Of a stretch of 64,000 bases of DNA, positions 1 to 9,934 are shown piece after piece. The position numbers were made by a program, and so were the translations under genes. The notes beneath the pieces were generated by a model. The model searched no databases. It was given only the letters and a program-made list of their open reading frames with translations, and was not told where the DNA came from. Numbering within the stretch: the stretch's first letter is position 1; the number at the start of each line of letters is the position of its first letter. The stretch comes from Vicia villosa (lineage: Eukaryota; Streptophyta; Magnoliopsida; Fabales; Fabaceae), in contig NC_081182.1 in assembly GCF_029867415.1 (NCBI RefSeq), positions 10,174,646-10,238,645 of the forward strand, in the 5' to 3' direction.

Positions 1-1453
1 GGGTATTTTGGACTTTTCCGCAACTATTAATTAACTTATATTATAGATTGATAGATTTTTTTTGGAAGAAAGAAGTGAGAAAGTGATGAAAGAGAAAAAA
101 AATAGAGAATAGAGAGAGATTTGATAAGTTTGATAAAATATAAGAATTGTATTATTTTAATAATAAAATTAAGAACTTTATGGTACAAAGACCAAAAAAC
201 CACAATTTTAATATGGTAGCAAAAAATCAAATAAGGATATTTTCGACTTTTTCACAACCATTAATTTTCTTATATTATAGATTGATAGATTTTTTTTGGA
301 AGAAATAAGTGAGAAAGAGAAAAAAATAGAGAATAGAGAGAGATTGATAAAATATAAGAATTGTATTATTTTAATAATAAAATTAAGAACTTTATGGTAC
401 AAAGACCAAAAAACCACAATTTTAATATGGTGACAAAAAATCAAATAAGGGTATTTTGGGCTTTTCCACAACCATTACTTTTGTTATATTATAGATTATA
501 GATTGATAATTTTTTTTGGAAGAAAGAAGTGAGAAAGTGATGAAAGAGAAAAAAATAGAGAATAGAGAGAGATTTGATAAGTTTGATAAAATAGTAGAAT
601 TATATTATTTTAATAATAAAATTAAGAACTTTATAGTACAAAGACCAAAAAACCACAATTTTAATGTGGTGGAAAAAATCAAATAAGAGTATTTTGGACT
701 TTTCCACAACCATTAATTTTCTTATATTATAGATTATAGATTGATAGATTTTTTTTTGGAAGAAAGAAGTGAGAAAGTAATGAAAGAGAAAAAAATAGAG
801 AATAGAGAGAGATTTGATAAGTTTGATAAAATATAAGAGTTGTATTATTTTAATAATTAAATTAAGAACTTTATGGTACAAAGACCAAAACACCACAGTT
901 TTAATATGGTGGCAAAAAATCAAATAAGGGTATTTTGTACTTTTCCGCAACTAGTAATTTTTTTATATTATAGATTGATAGATGGAAAGATTTTTTTTTT
1001 TGGAAGAAAGAAGTGAGAAAGTGATGAAAGAGAAAAAAATAGAGAATAGAGAGAGATCTGATAAGTTTGATAAAATATAAGAGTTGTATTATTTTATTAA
1101 TAAAACTAAGAACTTTATGGTACAAAGACCAAAAAATCACAATTTTAATGTGGTGGCATAAAATCAAATAAGGGTATTTTGGACTTTTTCACAACAATTA
1201 ATTTTCTTATATTATAGATTGATAGATTTTTTTTTTGGAAGAAAGTGAGAAAGATATGAAAGAGATAAAAAATAGAGAATAGAGAGAGATTTGATAAGTT
1301 TGATAAAATATAAGAGTTGTATTATTTTAATAATAACATTAAGAACTTTCTGGTACAAAGACAAAAAAAACCACAATTTTAATGTGGTGGCAAAAAGTCA
1401 AATAAAGGTATTTTGGACTTTTCCACAACCATTAATTTTCTTATATTATAGAT
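1..1453. repeat. AT-rich tandem repeat array 1, about 235-bp monomers
   Basis: About seven copies of one AT-rich monomer, each beginning near GGGTATTTTGGACTTTTCC, start at roughly 1, 232, 449, 688, 928, 1171 and 1405, giving periods of 217-243 bp. Each monomer has the same order of words: a TTATATTATAGATTGATAG stretch, a purine-rich AGAGAATAGAGAGAG stretch, an ATAATAAAATTAAGAACTTT stretch and a final AATATGGTGGCAAAAAATC. Long open frames on the minus strand only repeat with the monomer and match no protein I know. The array ends at a short hairpin, GGCTATTAAATAGCC at 1454-1468. The same boundary recurs at 3381 and 5444. Confidence 0.9.
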
Positions 1454-1674
1454 GGCTATTAAATAGCCCTACATCAAGAGAATAGAAAACCATCCACGTT
1501 TACATCAGCTCCTAAAGACGTGGGATACTAAATTGAATAATAACAAAATTAACAATAAACCAATTGAATATGTCCTTTATCCTCAAAAAAGAACGATCTT
1601 ATTTTTGAAAAGGAGAGAAAACAAAAGTGTGTTATGTTTACCTTTTTTTCTTGGAACAAATATTTTTCAACTTT
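1454..1674. repeat. Higher-order repeat segment between monomers and RNase fragment, copy A
   Basis: Starts with an imperfect hairpin (1454-1468) exactly where the 235-bp array stops, followed by a CCACGT...ACGTGG stem near 1495-1525. It is repeated nearly unchanged at 3381-3628 and 5444-5656, so it belongs to the same higher-order unit. No convincing coding sequence was seen. Confidence 0.7.
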
Positions 1675-1897
1675 TTTTTGTTGGAAGACAGTTGTGTGGT
1701 TGCAATCCCCGATCATTACAAGGCCATAATCCATGAATACTTACGTTGTCCTATTTTGGTTCAAGTAAACACGGCCGTTTAGTATGGTGACAGATTGTCG
1801 GAGACCAGATCATTGACAAAACGAGTTTGTCAAAGGCTTTCACAGATACAGATTGAAATACTAAAATCACAAAGCAAATTACTAAGGAAGAAACCAT
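1675..1897 (-). pseudogene. RNase T2 (S-RNase-like) 5' fragment, copy A
   Basis: Reading the minus strand from an ATG at 1895-1897 gives a hydrophobic signal peptide ending VSVKA, then FDKLVLSMIWSPTIC and a Cys-rich stretch, then the RNase T2 active-site block SIHGLWP followed by NDRG and PHN. This is the layout of the N-terminal third of RNase T2/S-RNase proteins, where the His of IHGLWP is catalytic. This copy has an in-frame TAG just before the active-site block. The remaining two thirds, including the second catalytic block (KHG.C), are absent, so it cannot encode a working RNase. Sister copies lie at 3629-3887 and 5657-5887. Confidence 0.65.
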
Positions 1898-2640
1898 ATT
1901 CTGAGTTTGGAATTGTTATGGGATGAGAAATCATGTAGGGTTCTTGTCTTGGTTCGCAGTGCGTAGGAAAGCTTTGAGATTATCCATGGAATTTCGTTTC
2001 GGAAGTAAAGGAGACATCAGAGACGAAATGGAAGTAACTTGTAGGGTTTTGTTCAGAGTTTTGGAGGTAGCTAGGGTTTAAGTCTACCCCTTTTCGGTTT
2101 TCATTCTCCTATATTTTTTGGATACATCATTTATTTTAAATAATAATGTTAAAAAAGAAAAAAAATTAGATAAATAATTGATTATTTCATATATATATAA
2201 ATATTTAGATCAATAATAGATTTTTTCCCGTATACAGACTTCATTTTTGTTTAGGTATCATTTACAAAAATATTTGGATCAATAGTAAATTTCATATATA
2301 ATAATATTTAGATCAATAATAAATTTTTTCCCGTATACCATTTTTAAATAAAAAATATTTGGGTCATAAATACCGTTTTTTTTTGTAAATAATAGATTTT
2401 TTTTTCCGTATACAAATATTATTTTTGTTTAGGTATCATTTACAAAAATATTCGGATCAATATTAAATTTTCATATATTAAAATATTTAGATCAATAATA
2501 TATTTTTTTCCGTATACCATTTTTTGATCAAAAGTATTTGATCAAATACAATTTCTCGCATATAAAAATATTTAGGTTAATAATAGATTTTTTCCCGTAT
2601 ACAGACTTCATTTTTGTTTAGGTATCATTTACAAAAATAA
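1898..2640. repeat. RNase upstream segment plus AT-rich CCGTATAC sub-repeats, unit A
   Basis: 1898-2090 is the sequence upstream of the RNase fragment and is conserved in all three units. 2090-2640 is an AT-rich block with recurring words TTTTTTCCCGTATAC, TTTAGATCAATAATA and GTTTAGGTATCATTTAC. It is repeated at 4080-4620. The third unit loses this block because an LTR element begins at 6086. Confidence 0.8.
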
Positions 2641-3380
2641 GGGTATTTTGGACTTTTCCACAACCATTAATTTTTTTATATTATAGACTGATAGATTTTT
2701 TTTGGAAGAAATAAGTGACAAAGTGATGAAAGAGAAAAAAAATAGAGAATAGAGAGAGAGATTTGATAAGTTTGATAAAATATAAGAATTATATTATTTT
2801 AATAATAAAATTAAGAACTTTATAGTACAAAGAGCAAAAAACCACAATTTTAATATGGTGGCAAAAAATCAAATAAGGGTATTTTTGGACTTTTCCACAA
2901 CCATTAATTTTGTTATATTATAGATTATAGATTGATAGATTTTTTTTTTTATGAAAGAGAAAAAAATAGAGAATAGAGAGAGATTTGATTAGTTTTATAA
3001 AATATAAGAGTTGTATTATTTTAATAATAAAATTAAGAACTTTAAGGTACAAAACCAAAAAACCACAATTTTAATGTGGTGGCTGAAAATTAAATTAGGA
3101 TATTTTGGACTTTTTCACAACAATTAATTTTTTTATATTATAGATTGATAGATTTTTTTTTGGAAGAAAGAAGTGAGAAAGTGATAAAAGAGATTAAAAA
3201 TAGAGAATAGAGAGAGATTTGATAAGTTTGATAAAATATAAGAGTTGTATTATTTTAATAATAACATTAAGAACTTTATGGTACAAAGACAAAAAAACAA
3301 CAATTTTAATGTGGTGGCAAAAAGTCAAATAAAGGTATTTTGGACTTTTCCACAACCATTAATTTTCTTATATTACAGAT
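2641..3380. repeat. Tandem array 2 of about 235-bp monomers
   Basis: Four monomers start near 2641, 2877, 3098 and 3333. The second is shortened by loss of the GGAAGAAAGAAGTGAGAAAG part. The array ends at the same hairpin (3381-3395) as array 1. Confidence 0.88.
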
Positions 3381-3628
3381 GGCTATTAAATAGCCCTACA
3401 TCAAGAGAATAGAAAACCATCCACGTTTACATCAGCTCCTAAAGACGTGGGATACTAAATTGAATAATAACAAAATTAACAATAAACCAATTGAATAGGT
3501 CATTTATCCTCTAAACAGAACGATCTTATTTTTGAAAACGAGAGAAAGCAAAAGTGTCTTATGTTTACCTTTTTTCCATGGAACAAATATTTTTTTTGAA
3601 AAGGAGAGAAAGCAAAAGTGTCTTATGT
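3381..3628. repeat. Higher-order repeat segment, copy B
   Basis: Near copy of 1454-1674, starting at the GGCTATTAAATAGCC hairpin. It carries an extra local tandem duplication of about 65 bp (around 3530-3660, the stretch with AGAGAAAGCAAAAGTGTC) not present in the other two units. Nothing coding is recognised. Confidence 0.7.
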
Positions 3629-3887
3629 TTACCTTTTTTCCATGGAACAAATATTTTTCAACTTTTTTTTTGTTGGAAGACAGTTGTGTGGTTGCAATCC
3701 CCGATCATTATAAGGCCATAATCCATGAATACTTACGCTGTCCTCTTTTGGTTCATGTAAACACGGCCGTTCAGTATGGTGACAGATTGTCGGAGACCAG
3801 ATCATTGACAAAACGAGTTTGTCAAAGGCTTTCACAGATACAGATTGAAATACTAAAATCACAAAGCAAAATACTAAGGAAGAAACT
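3629..3887 (-). pseudogene. RNase T2 (S-RNase-like) 5' fragment, copy B
   Basis: Same fragment as at 1675-1897 and 5657-5887. The active-site block SIHGLWP is intact, with flanking Cys residues (PTIC, RPC, PHNC) as in RNase T2 proteins. The start codon position aligned with the other copies reads ATA instead of ATG (near 3887). The next ATG (3860-3862) would remove half of the signal peptide. The frame stays open past the conserved part and ends in unrelated sequence. The C-terminal two thirds of the family are missing. Confidence 0.65.
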
Positions 3888-4630
3888 ATATTCTGAGTTT
3901 GGAATTGTGATGGGATGAGAAATCATGTAGGTTCTTGTCTTGGTTCGTAGTGCATAGGAAAGCTTTGAGATTATCCATGGAATTTCGTTTTGGAAGTAAA
4001 GGAGACATCAGAGACGAAATGGAAGTAACAAGTAGGGTTTCGTTCAGAGTTTTGGAGGTAGCTAGGGTTTAAAACTACCCCTTTTCGGTTTTCATTCTCC
4101 TATATTTTTTGGATACATCATTTATTTTAAATAAAAATGTTAAAAAAGAAAAAAAAATTAGATAAATAATTGATTATTTCATATATATAAAAATATTTAG
4201 ATCAATAATAGATTTTTTCCCGTATATAGACTTCATTTTTGTTTAGGTATCTTTTACAAAAATATTTGGATCAATAGTAAATTTCATATATAATAATATT
4301 TAGATCAATAATAAATTTTTTCCCGTATACCATTTTTAAATAAAAAATATTTGGGTCATAAATACCGGTTTTTTGTAAATAATAGATTATTTTTCCGTAT
4401 ACAAATATTATTTTTGTTTTGGTATCATTTACAAAAATATTCGGATCAATAATAAATTTTCATATATTAAAATATTTAGATCAATAATATATTTTTTCTC
4501 GTATACCATTTTTTGATCAAAAATATTTGATCATAAATACAATTTCTCATATATAAAAATATTTAGGTCAATAATAGATTTTTTCCCGTATACAGACTTC
4601 ATTTTTGTTTAGGTATCATTTACAAAAATA
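3888..4630. repeat. RNase upstream segment and AT-rich sub-repeats, unit B
   Basis: Near copy of 1898-2640 with small indels, including the TTTTTTCCCGTATA sub-repeats and the final GTTTAGGTATCATTTACAAA before the monomer array resumes. Confidence 0.8.
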
Positions 4631-5443
4631 AGGGTATTTTGGACTTTTCCACAATCATTAATTTTCTTATATTATAGATTGATAGATTTTTTTTGGAAGA
4701 AAGAAGTGACAAAGTGATGAAAAAGAAAAAAATAGAGAATAGAGAGAGATTTGATGAGTTTGATAAAATATAGGCAAAATACTCTTTTTGGTCCTTTATG
4801 TTAACCTCGAGGTTCATTTTGGTCCCTTAACTTCAAAAAGTGTCATATTGGTCTCTTAACTTTTCAAAAGGTGTCATTTTAGTCCTTTTGTCACATTAGC
4901 GACGGAAAAACTCAAAAATCGGTCGCTAAATCAGTCGCTAATATGACAAAAAGGACTAAAATGACACCTTTTGAAGAGTTAAGGAACCAATATGATACTT
5001 TTTGAAGTTAAGGGACCAAAATGAACCCCGAGGTTAACATAAAGGACCAACAAGAGTATTTTGCCTAAAATATAAGAATTGTATTATTTTAATAATAAAA
5101 TTAAGAACTTTATGGTACAAAGACCAAAAAACCACAATTTTAATATGGTGGCAAAAAATCAAATAAGGGTATTTTGGACTTTTCCACAACCATTAATTTT
5201 GTTATATTATAGATTGATAGATTTTTTTTATGGAAGAAAGAAGTGAGAAAGTGAGGAAAGATAGAGAATAGAGAGAGAGATTTGATAAGTTTGATAAAAT
5301 ATAAGAGTTGTATTATTTTAATAATAACATTAAGAACTTTATGATACAAACACAAAAAAAACACAATTTTAATATGGTGGCAAAAAGTCAAATAAAGGTA
5401 TTTTGGACTTTTCCACAACCATTAATTTTCTTATATTATAGAT
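4631..5443. repeat. Tandem array 3 of about 235-bp monomers, split by a MITE
   Basis: Three monomers start near 4631, 5166 and 5397. The first is interrupted at 4773 by a 293-bp MITE and continues after 5065. It ends at the hairpin 5444-5458. Confidence 0.85.
4773..5065. mobile_element. Mutator-type MITE with 9-bp target site duplication
   Basis: The ends are long inverted repeats beginning GGCAAAATACTC and ending GAGTATTTTGCC. They pair for over 100 bases through blocks such as GGTCCCTTAACTTC and GTTAAGGGACC. The element is bounded by a perfect 9-bp direct repeat TAAAATATA (4764-4772 and 5066-5074). The empty site is visible in the other 235-bp monomers of this window, which read straight through TAAAATATAAGAATTG. 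A 9-bp duplication is typical of the Mutator superfamily. There is no coding capacity. Confidence 0.85.
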
Positions 5444-5656
5444 GGCTATTAAATAGCCCTACATCAAGAGAATAGAAAACCATCCATTTTTACATTTGCT
5501 CCTAAAGACGTGGGATACTAAATTGAATAATAACAAAATTAACAATAAACCAATTGAATAGGTCATTTATCCTCTAAACAGAGCGATCTTATTTTTGAAA
5601 AGGAGAGAAAGCAAAAGTGTCTTATGTTTACCTTTTTTCCATGGAACAAATATTTT
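5444..5656. repeat. Higher-order repeat segment, copy C
   Basis: Third copy of the hairpin-led segment, close to 1454-1674. Confidence 0.7.
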
Positions 5657-5887
5657 TCAACTTTTTTTTGTTGGAAGACAGTTGTGTGGTTGCAATCCCC
5701 GATCATTATAAGGCCATAATCCATGAATACTTACGTTGTCCTCTTTTGGTTCATGTAAACACGGTCGTTCAGTATGGTGACAGATTGTCGGAGACCAGAT
5801 CATTGACAAAACGAGTTTGTCAAAGGCTTTCACAGATACAGATTGAAATACTAAAATCACAAAGCAAAATACTAAGGAAGAAATCAT
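5657..5887 (-). pseudogene. RNase T2 (S-RNase-like) 5' fragment, copy C (best preserved)
   Basis: The frame runs from ATG 5885-5887 for 76 codons. Residues 1-21 form a classic signal peptide (MISSLVFCFV... ending SVKA). Residues 22-50 carry LVLSMIW and paired Cys. The RNase T2 active-site block SIHGLWP follows near residue 55, then NDRG and PHNC. RNase T2 enzymes are secreted or vacuolar acid RNases of about 200-230 residues with two catalytic His blocks; only the first block is here and the frame stops soon after. S-RNases have an intron in the hypervariable region just after this point, so the fragment may correspond to a first exon, but I see no clear donor site. The subfamily cannot be fixed from a fragment. 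Confidence 0.68.
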
Positions 5888-6085
5888 ATTCTGAGTTTGG
5901 AATTGTGATGGGATGAGAAATCATGTAGGGTTCTTGTCTTGGTTCGTAGTGCATAGGAAAGCTTTGAGATTATCCATGGAATTTCGTTTTGGAAGTAAAG
6001 GAGACATCAGAGACGAAATGGAAGTAACAGGTAGGGTTTCGTTTAGAGTTTTGGAGGTAGCTAGGGTTTAAGACTACCCTTTTTC
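5888..6085. repeat. RNase upstream segment, unit C, truncated by an LTR element
   Basis: Matches 1898-2085 and stops in ACCCTTTTT, where the other two units continue CGGTTTTCATTCTCC. The break is the first base of the LTR at 6086. Confidence 0.8.
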
Positions 6086-7063
6086 TGTAACACCCCATAC
6101 ATAACTGACTAGTATATTATGCATGAAACGTTATAAATTGATATTGAGTACATACAAAAGCTAAAGTTATAGAAAGATCCATATAAAATACAACATGAAA
6201 TCCTAATAAGAATTACAAAAGATGTGTCTTCAATGGATCTTGCACAGCGGAAAAAGAGATCTGACGAGGTCTTCGAGCCAACACCACTTCCAAGTCTTCA
6301 ATCTGAACCTGCTACTGACCAAGCACTACTCAACTGCACCTGAAAAAATATAAGTTGATTGGGATGAGATTACTAAATCTCAGTGAGTCCTCCTATCCTA
6401 TGGGTCCACTCGGATCTACAGGGTACATGCATCAAAACCGAATCCACCACTGATTCGGGGTTCATCCTCACATCTGGTACAAGTACGAAGAAAACAAGGA
6501 ATCATCCACCATTGGACGATTAATGCAGATATGCAATTATATAAGAAACCAAGTATGCAAAACCCGCATCCATATACGAGGAATCCAGAAACGCGTTAAT
6601 GCCTCGACTAGGTTATAAAAACACACCCTCGATGAATCACGCCCATGCCTCTTGTCAAGAGACTTGTACAAGCACACCGCAAGATGATTAGACGGGTTCG
6701 CACAAGCCTAAATGGGTGCGAGATGACCTTAGCCTAATTGGCGTCATTGTCCCATTAACCATCTTCACGCACATGTGTTAACGCCGAGTACAATACGCCA
6801 TCTTGACACATGGGTCCATCGGGCGAAAGCCTAGTGATGTAGCCTACATGGCACCGCTAGAGATGGTTTACCTGTTATGCGTAGGCCTACTTGGCCGCAC
6901 AACGCCATCATACCGAGCACGCAAGTGTGTTAACGCCAAGTGGGAAATGCCTCAAGACCCTCACAAGCACACTGCAACGGTAGCTCAGGTGTGAGCCCAG
7001 GATCACATGATCGGGGCTGTCCCATTGATCACAAAGCCTGGGATGTAACGCAACCTAGCCCCC

Positions 7064-8447
7064 TGATGTTGTAGAAAGTACAAGTCAAATGTAAGTATTT
7101 TATATTATCGTATCCACAGGGATTGGAGCGATATCAAAACCGTTCAACAGTTTCTATATCTCTAAGCATAAGTTTCAAGATTTGTTTGGTTTAAAGTTAC
7201 GGAAAGGAAAAGTGCGTAAATAACGAAAGATAATTTCAGAGGAATAGACTTGTTGAGAATTGGTTTTCATCCACCGATTCAATATGTCAATCTTGGATCA
7301 GTTATACACAATCTATGCTTGTTTCATTATCATCACGTATTGCTCACAACAAGGTTCATGTCTAAACGTTTGTTGAGATTTCTACCTCATAGTTTAATCG
7401 ACAATTTCTCAGCCTATTAAACGATACGGTAGCATTAAGTTTCAATACTTAAAGTGAGTATTAAACCTAAATCTATGTCTAGCATTTAGAGTTTAATAGA
7501 TGTTATCTTGGATCAAGATTAGAATTGTATTTGTCAATATCAATTTAATCCATGAAATAAACGGTAAAACAAAGATAACAACGATAATGATTCAAACATA
7601 AATTATATATAATGCCATGATCAAAGAAAATACATACTGTTTCGGTGAACTACGACCAATCCCAACAAGAGAGGGATTTAGCTACTCATGGTAGCTTGAT
7701 GAACAACGGAAGAATTGAGTTGGAACGACATCAATGACGATTTCCCGACTCTCGATGTATATCCAGCTCCCTCTCCTTACAAACCTCTATTTCTATTACT
7801 ATTACAATGGTATTACAATGATAGAAACTGAATCTCCTTCTGAACTGGTTTCTGCTACTTTTATAGCTGTTCTGGCCGCCTGAGTTCGCTACGCGAACAG
7901 AAGTTTGCTGCAGCGAATGCCTTGCTTCATTGTTAAGTTTTTGTTGAACCGCCAGAGTTCGCTACGCGAAGGGTATTTCGCTGCAGCGAATGTTTTCTTC
8001 AGCTTTAAGAAATTCAAATCTTCTAGAAACCGCCAAAGTTCGCTACAGCGAAATATGGTTCGCTGCAGCGAATGTACTTCGCTTCTGCTCGCTGCTAGCA
8101 AAACTGGAAGGTTTGATTCTGACTTCGTTCGCTACAGCGAAATAAGGTTCGTTGCAGCGAATCGGGCCTTCGCTACCATTCGCTGCAGCGAATGACCTGT
8201 TTTCTGGTCTTTTGCCTTTGAGTGCCTGGAGTTCGCTACAGCAAAATATAGTTCGCTGCAGCGAAAGTCCTGTTTTCTGGTTTTTGCTTTAATACTATAA
8301 CCTGCACAACTGCAAACTAAACCAAGTAATTTTGCACAATGATACTTTATTCAATAGTTGAGGGTTTTTATGTGAGAAATATGTTAAATAAGTAAGATAA
8401 GTGCTATGTTATAATAAGTCTTTTTAGCATGAATCAAGCACTTATCA
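7064..8447 (-). mobile_element. Solo LTR, Athila-like, nested in the Tekay-like LTR
   Basis: On the minus strand it begins TGATAAGTGCTTG and ends CTACAACATCA, with TG..CA borders. The flanks are CCCCC and CCCCG (4 of 5 bases the same), consistent with a 5-bp target duplication inside the original TAGCCCCGGCCCG. Near its 3' end (minus strand) is the CCCTGTGGATACGATA block, matched by a related block at 53300, where an Athila-type primer binding site follows. No internal region is present, so it is a solo LTR of 1384 bp. Confidence 0.65.
7884..8267. repeat. Paired-palindrome cassette, TTCGCTGCAGCGAA family
   Basis: Five pairs of short words. The first word resembles GTTCGCTAC(A)GCGAA (starts 7884, 7957, 8038, 8127, 8231). 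The second resembles TTCGCTGCAGCGAA, a perfect palindrome in most copies (word starts near 7903, 7976, 8058, 8147, 8251). Word-to-word spacing is 19-20 bp in every pair. An extra unpaired palindrome sits near 8178-8194. The words are GC-rich within AT-rich flanks and are not frame-bound. Confidence 0.8.
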
Positions 8448-8970
8448 CCCCGGCCCGTTTCGATTCAAGCATACACACATATCAAGTGCCAAATCACACA
8501 AGCACACAATCCCAATTGTTTAGCCAAAACAACGGGCATTAACAAGATATTCACATCTCATCACAACATAGCATTCGTATTTAAACATAATATAGCAATT
8601 AAGTGCAATGAGATTAATCCATTCTAATCATGAATGATTCACATATTAAAAATAACATATCCATGATCATTAACATCATTAACATGTTCAATTACAATTT
8701 AAACAAGTCTCACACGACTAAGGAGGCGTTCGGTTCTCTATTCGGAACAGAACTGCTCTCGGGGGAATTAGTAATGTAAAATCTCGCTCGACGAGGTTCA
8801 CTAAGTAGGGTTCCAATATTATTAAATCACACATTCTGATTTGGGGACCAATTTAATTAGAAAGTACACGTCGCTAGCTTTCCAACGATATAAAGTTTGC
8901 GCAATTCCGATACCCGAGCCGAAAGTTACGAATTTCCGAAGTTTGCTGATTTTCCCCCCCTGCGCCCAGG

Positions 8971-9075
8971 GTATCCGATTACCCAGAGTCCAGTAACCGA
9001 TTACTGGCTCTAAAACAGCCCAGAATTGCATTTTTAACAGCGTAATCGGTTACCCAAAGACCCGTAACCGATTAC
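8971..9075. repeat. Paired-word cassette, GTAACCGATTAC family
   Basis: Four near-palindromic 12-base words, GTATCCGATTAC (8971), GTAACCGATTAC (8993), GTAATCGGTTAC (9042) and GTAACCGATTAC (9064), form two pairs. Spacing is 22 bp within each pair and 71 bp between pairs. The cassette lies in the Tekay-like LTR shortly after the block CGAAAGTTACGAATTTCCG. Confidence 0.75.
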
Positions 9076-9934
9076 TCTGCATCAGAATGTGTTTTTCAGC
9101 ATTTTAAGGGTTCTAAATCCATTCTAACTTTAATCCATACACTTCTAACATCCCAATATCATTCCAAAAGAGTGCATTATCGATTATTAATAGAAACAAC
9201 ATGGAACACAAACACACTATCAACATGCAATATAGTTTAATCAGCAAAGGACATATATCATGCATCAAGTGTATCTCACCCTAGCCCCATAACATACAAT
9301 TTCCCAATTTCTACCCAAGTTGCTATCTAAGGACTCACATTGGATTAATAGAGCTTTAGATGATGAACATGCTGCAATTGAGTTCCTATCTTGATCAAAA
9401 CTCCAACTCCAAACTCATCAAACCCGTAGCCCATTCTTCATCACATTCAGCATGCATGTCCCAACTTCAAACTCGTTTTTCTCCTTCAAAACAGGAGCTA
9501 TAAATGCGAACCATAGGTGCAAATCGAAGAGAAATTCGTTAGTTTTCCAATGGGACCAGAATCGTTACGATCGGAGTTACGAGTTGAGAGATATACCTGA
9601 TTTAGTGGAGCTGTACCCAAGGTGCGAAAATGGAGAAGGTGGACATAAGTTCTTCTTTCTCCTCCATGCTCTTAAGCACTTTTCTCATAAATTCTGATTT
9701 TGGAATGGTCTACCACCAAACAATGCCTTAAGTCCTCATGCAACCATGTTTAATGACCAATGTGCCCTCTAACCATGCCAAAATTACTAGTTTGCCATCT
9801 AGTTGGATTCTCACTAATCCACTTACTTTCTCAATAGTCCCTCTTAGATTAATATAGAATGATTCTATATGCATTCCAATAACTAATTAGCCGATTTAAG
9901 AAAAATACCGATGTCGGGGGATCGGGGTATTACA

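Larger units (their letters stand above)
6086..9934 (-). mobile_element. Tekay-like Ty3/gypsy LTR (minus strand), hosting a nested LTR
   Basis: Read on the minus strand, the LTR starts TGTAATACCCCG at 9934 and ends GGGGTGTTACA at 6086, so it has TG..CA ends. Just outside its start is a polypurine tract, AAGGGGGGAGAA (minus strand, plus 9935-9946), next to GAATTCGAGGACGAATTC at 9952-9969. That order (codons, polypurine tract, 3' LTR) identifies this as a 3' LTR; the TGTAAYACCCCG start and the GAGGACGA block are usual in plant chromoviruses of the Tekay type. Without the nested element the LTR is about 2.46 kb. No internal genes are recognisable in this stretch. Confidence 0.75.

Noticed and set aside
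36..1485. Repeated minus- and plus-strand open frames of 60-116 codons in the tandem array
   Set aside because: They recur with the 235-bp monomer, are rich in Ile/Lys/Phe/Leu from AT-rich DNA, and show no family motif.
3532..5916. Plus-strand open frames over the RNase-like repeats (containing VAIPDHYKAIIHEYL)
   Set aside because: They are the antisense of the RNase T2 frame; the minus strand has a signal peptide and the active-site block, which the plus frame cannot explain.
7884..8267. CRISPR-like array because of repeated short palindromes
   Set aside because: Plant nuclear DNA inside an LTR; the words are 14-17 bp with no constant repeat-spacer unit and no cas genes.
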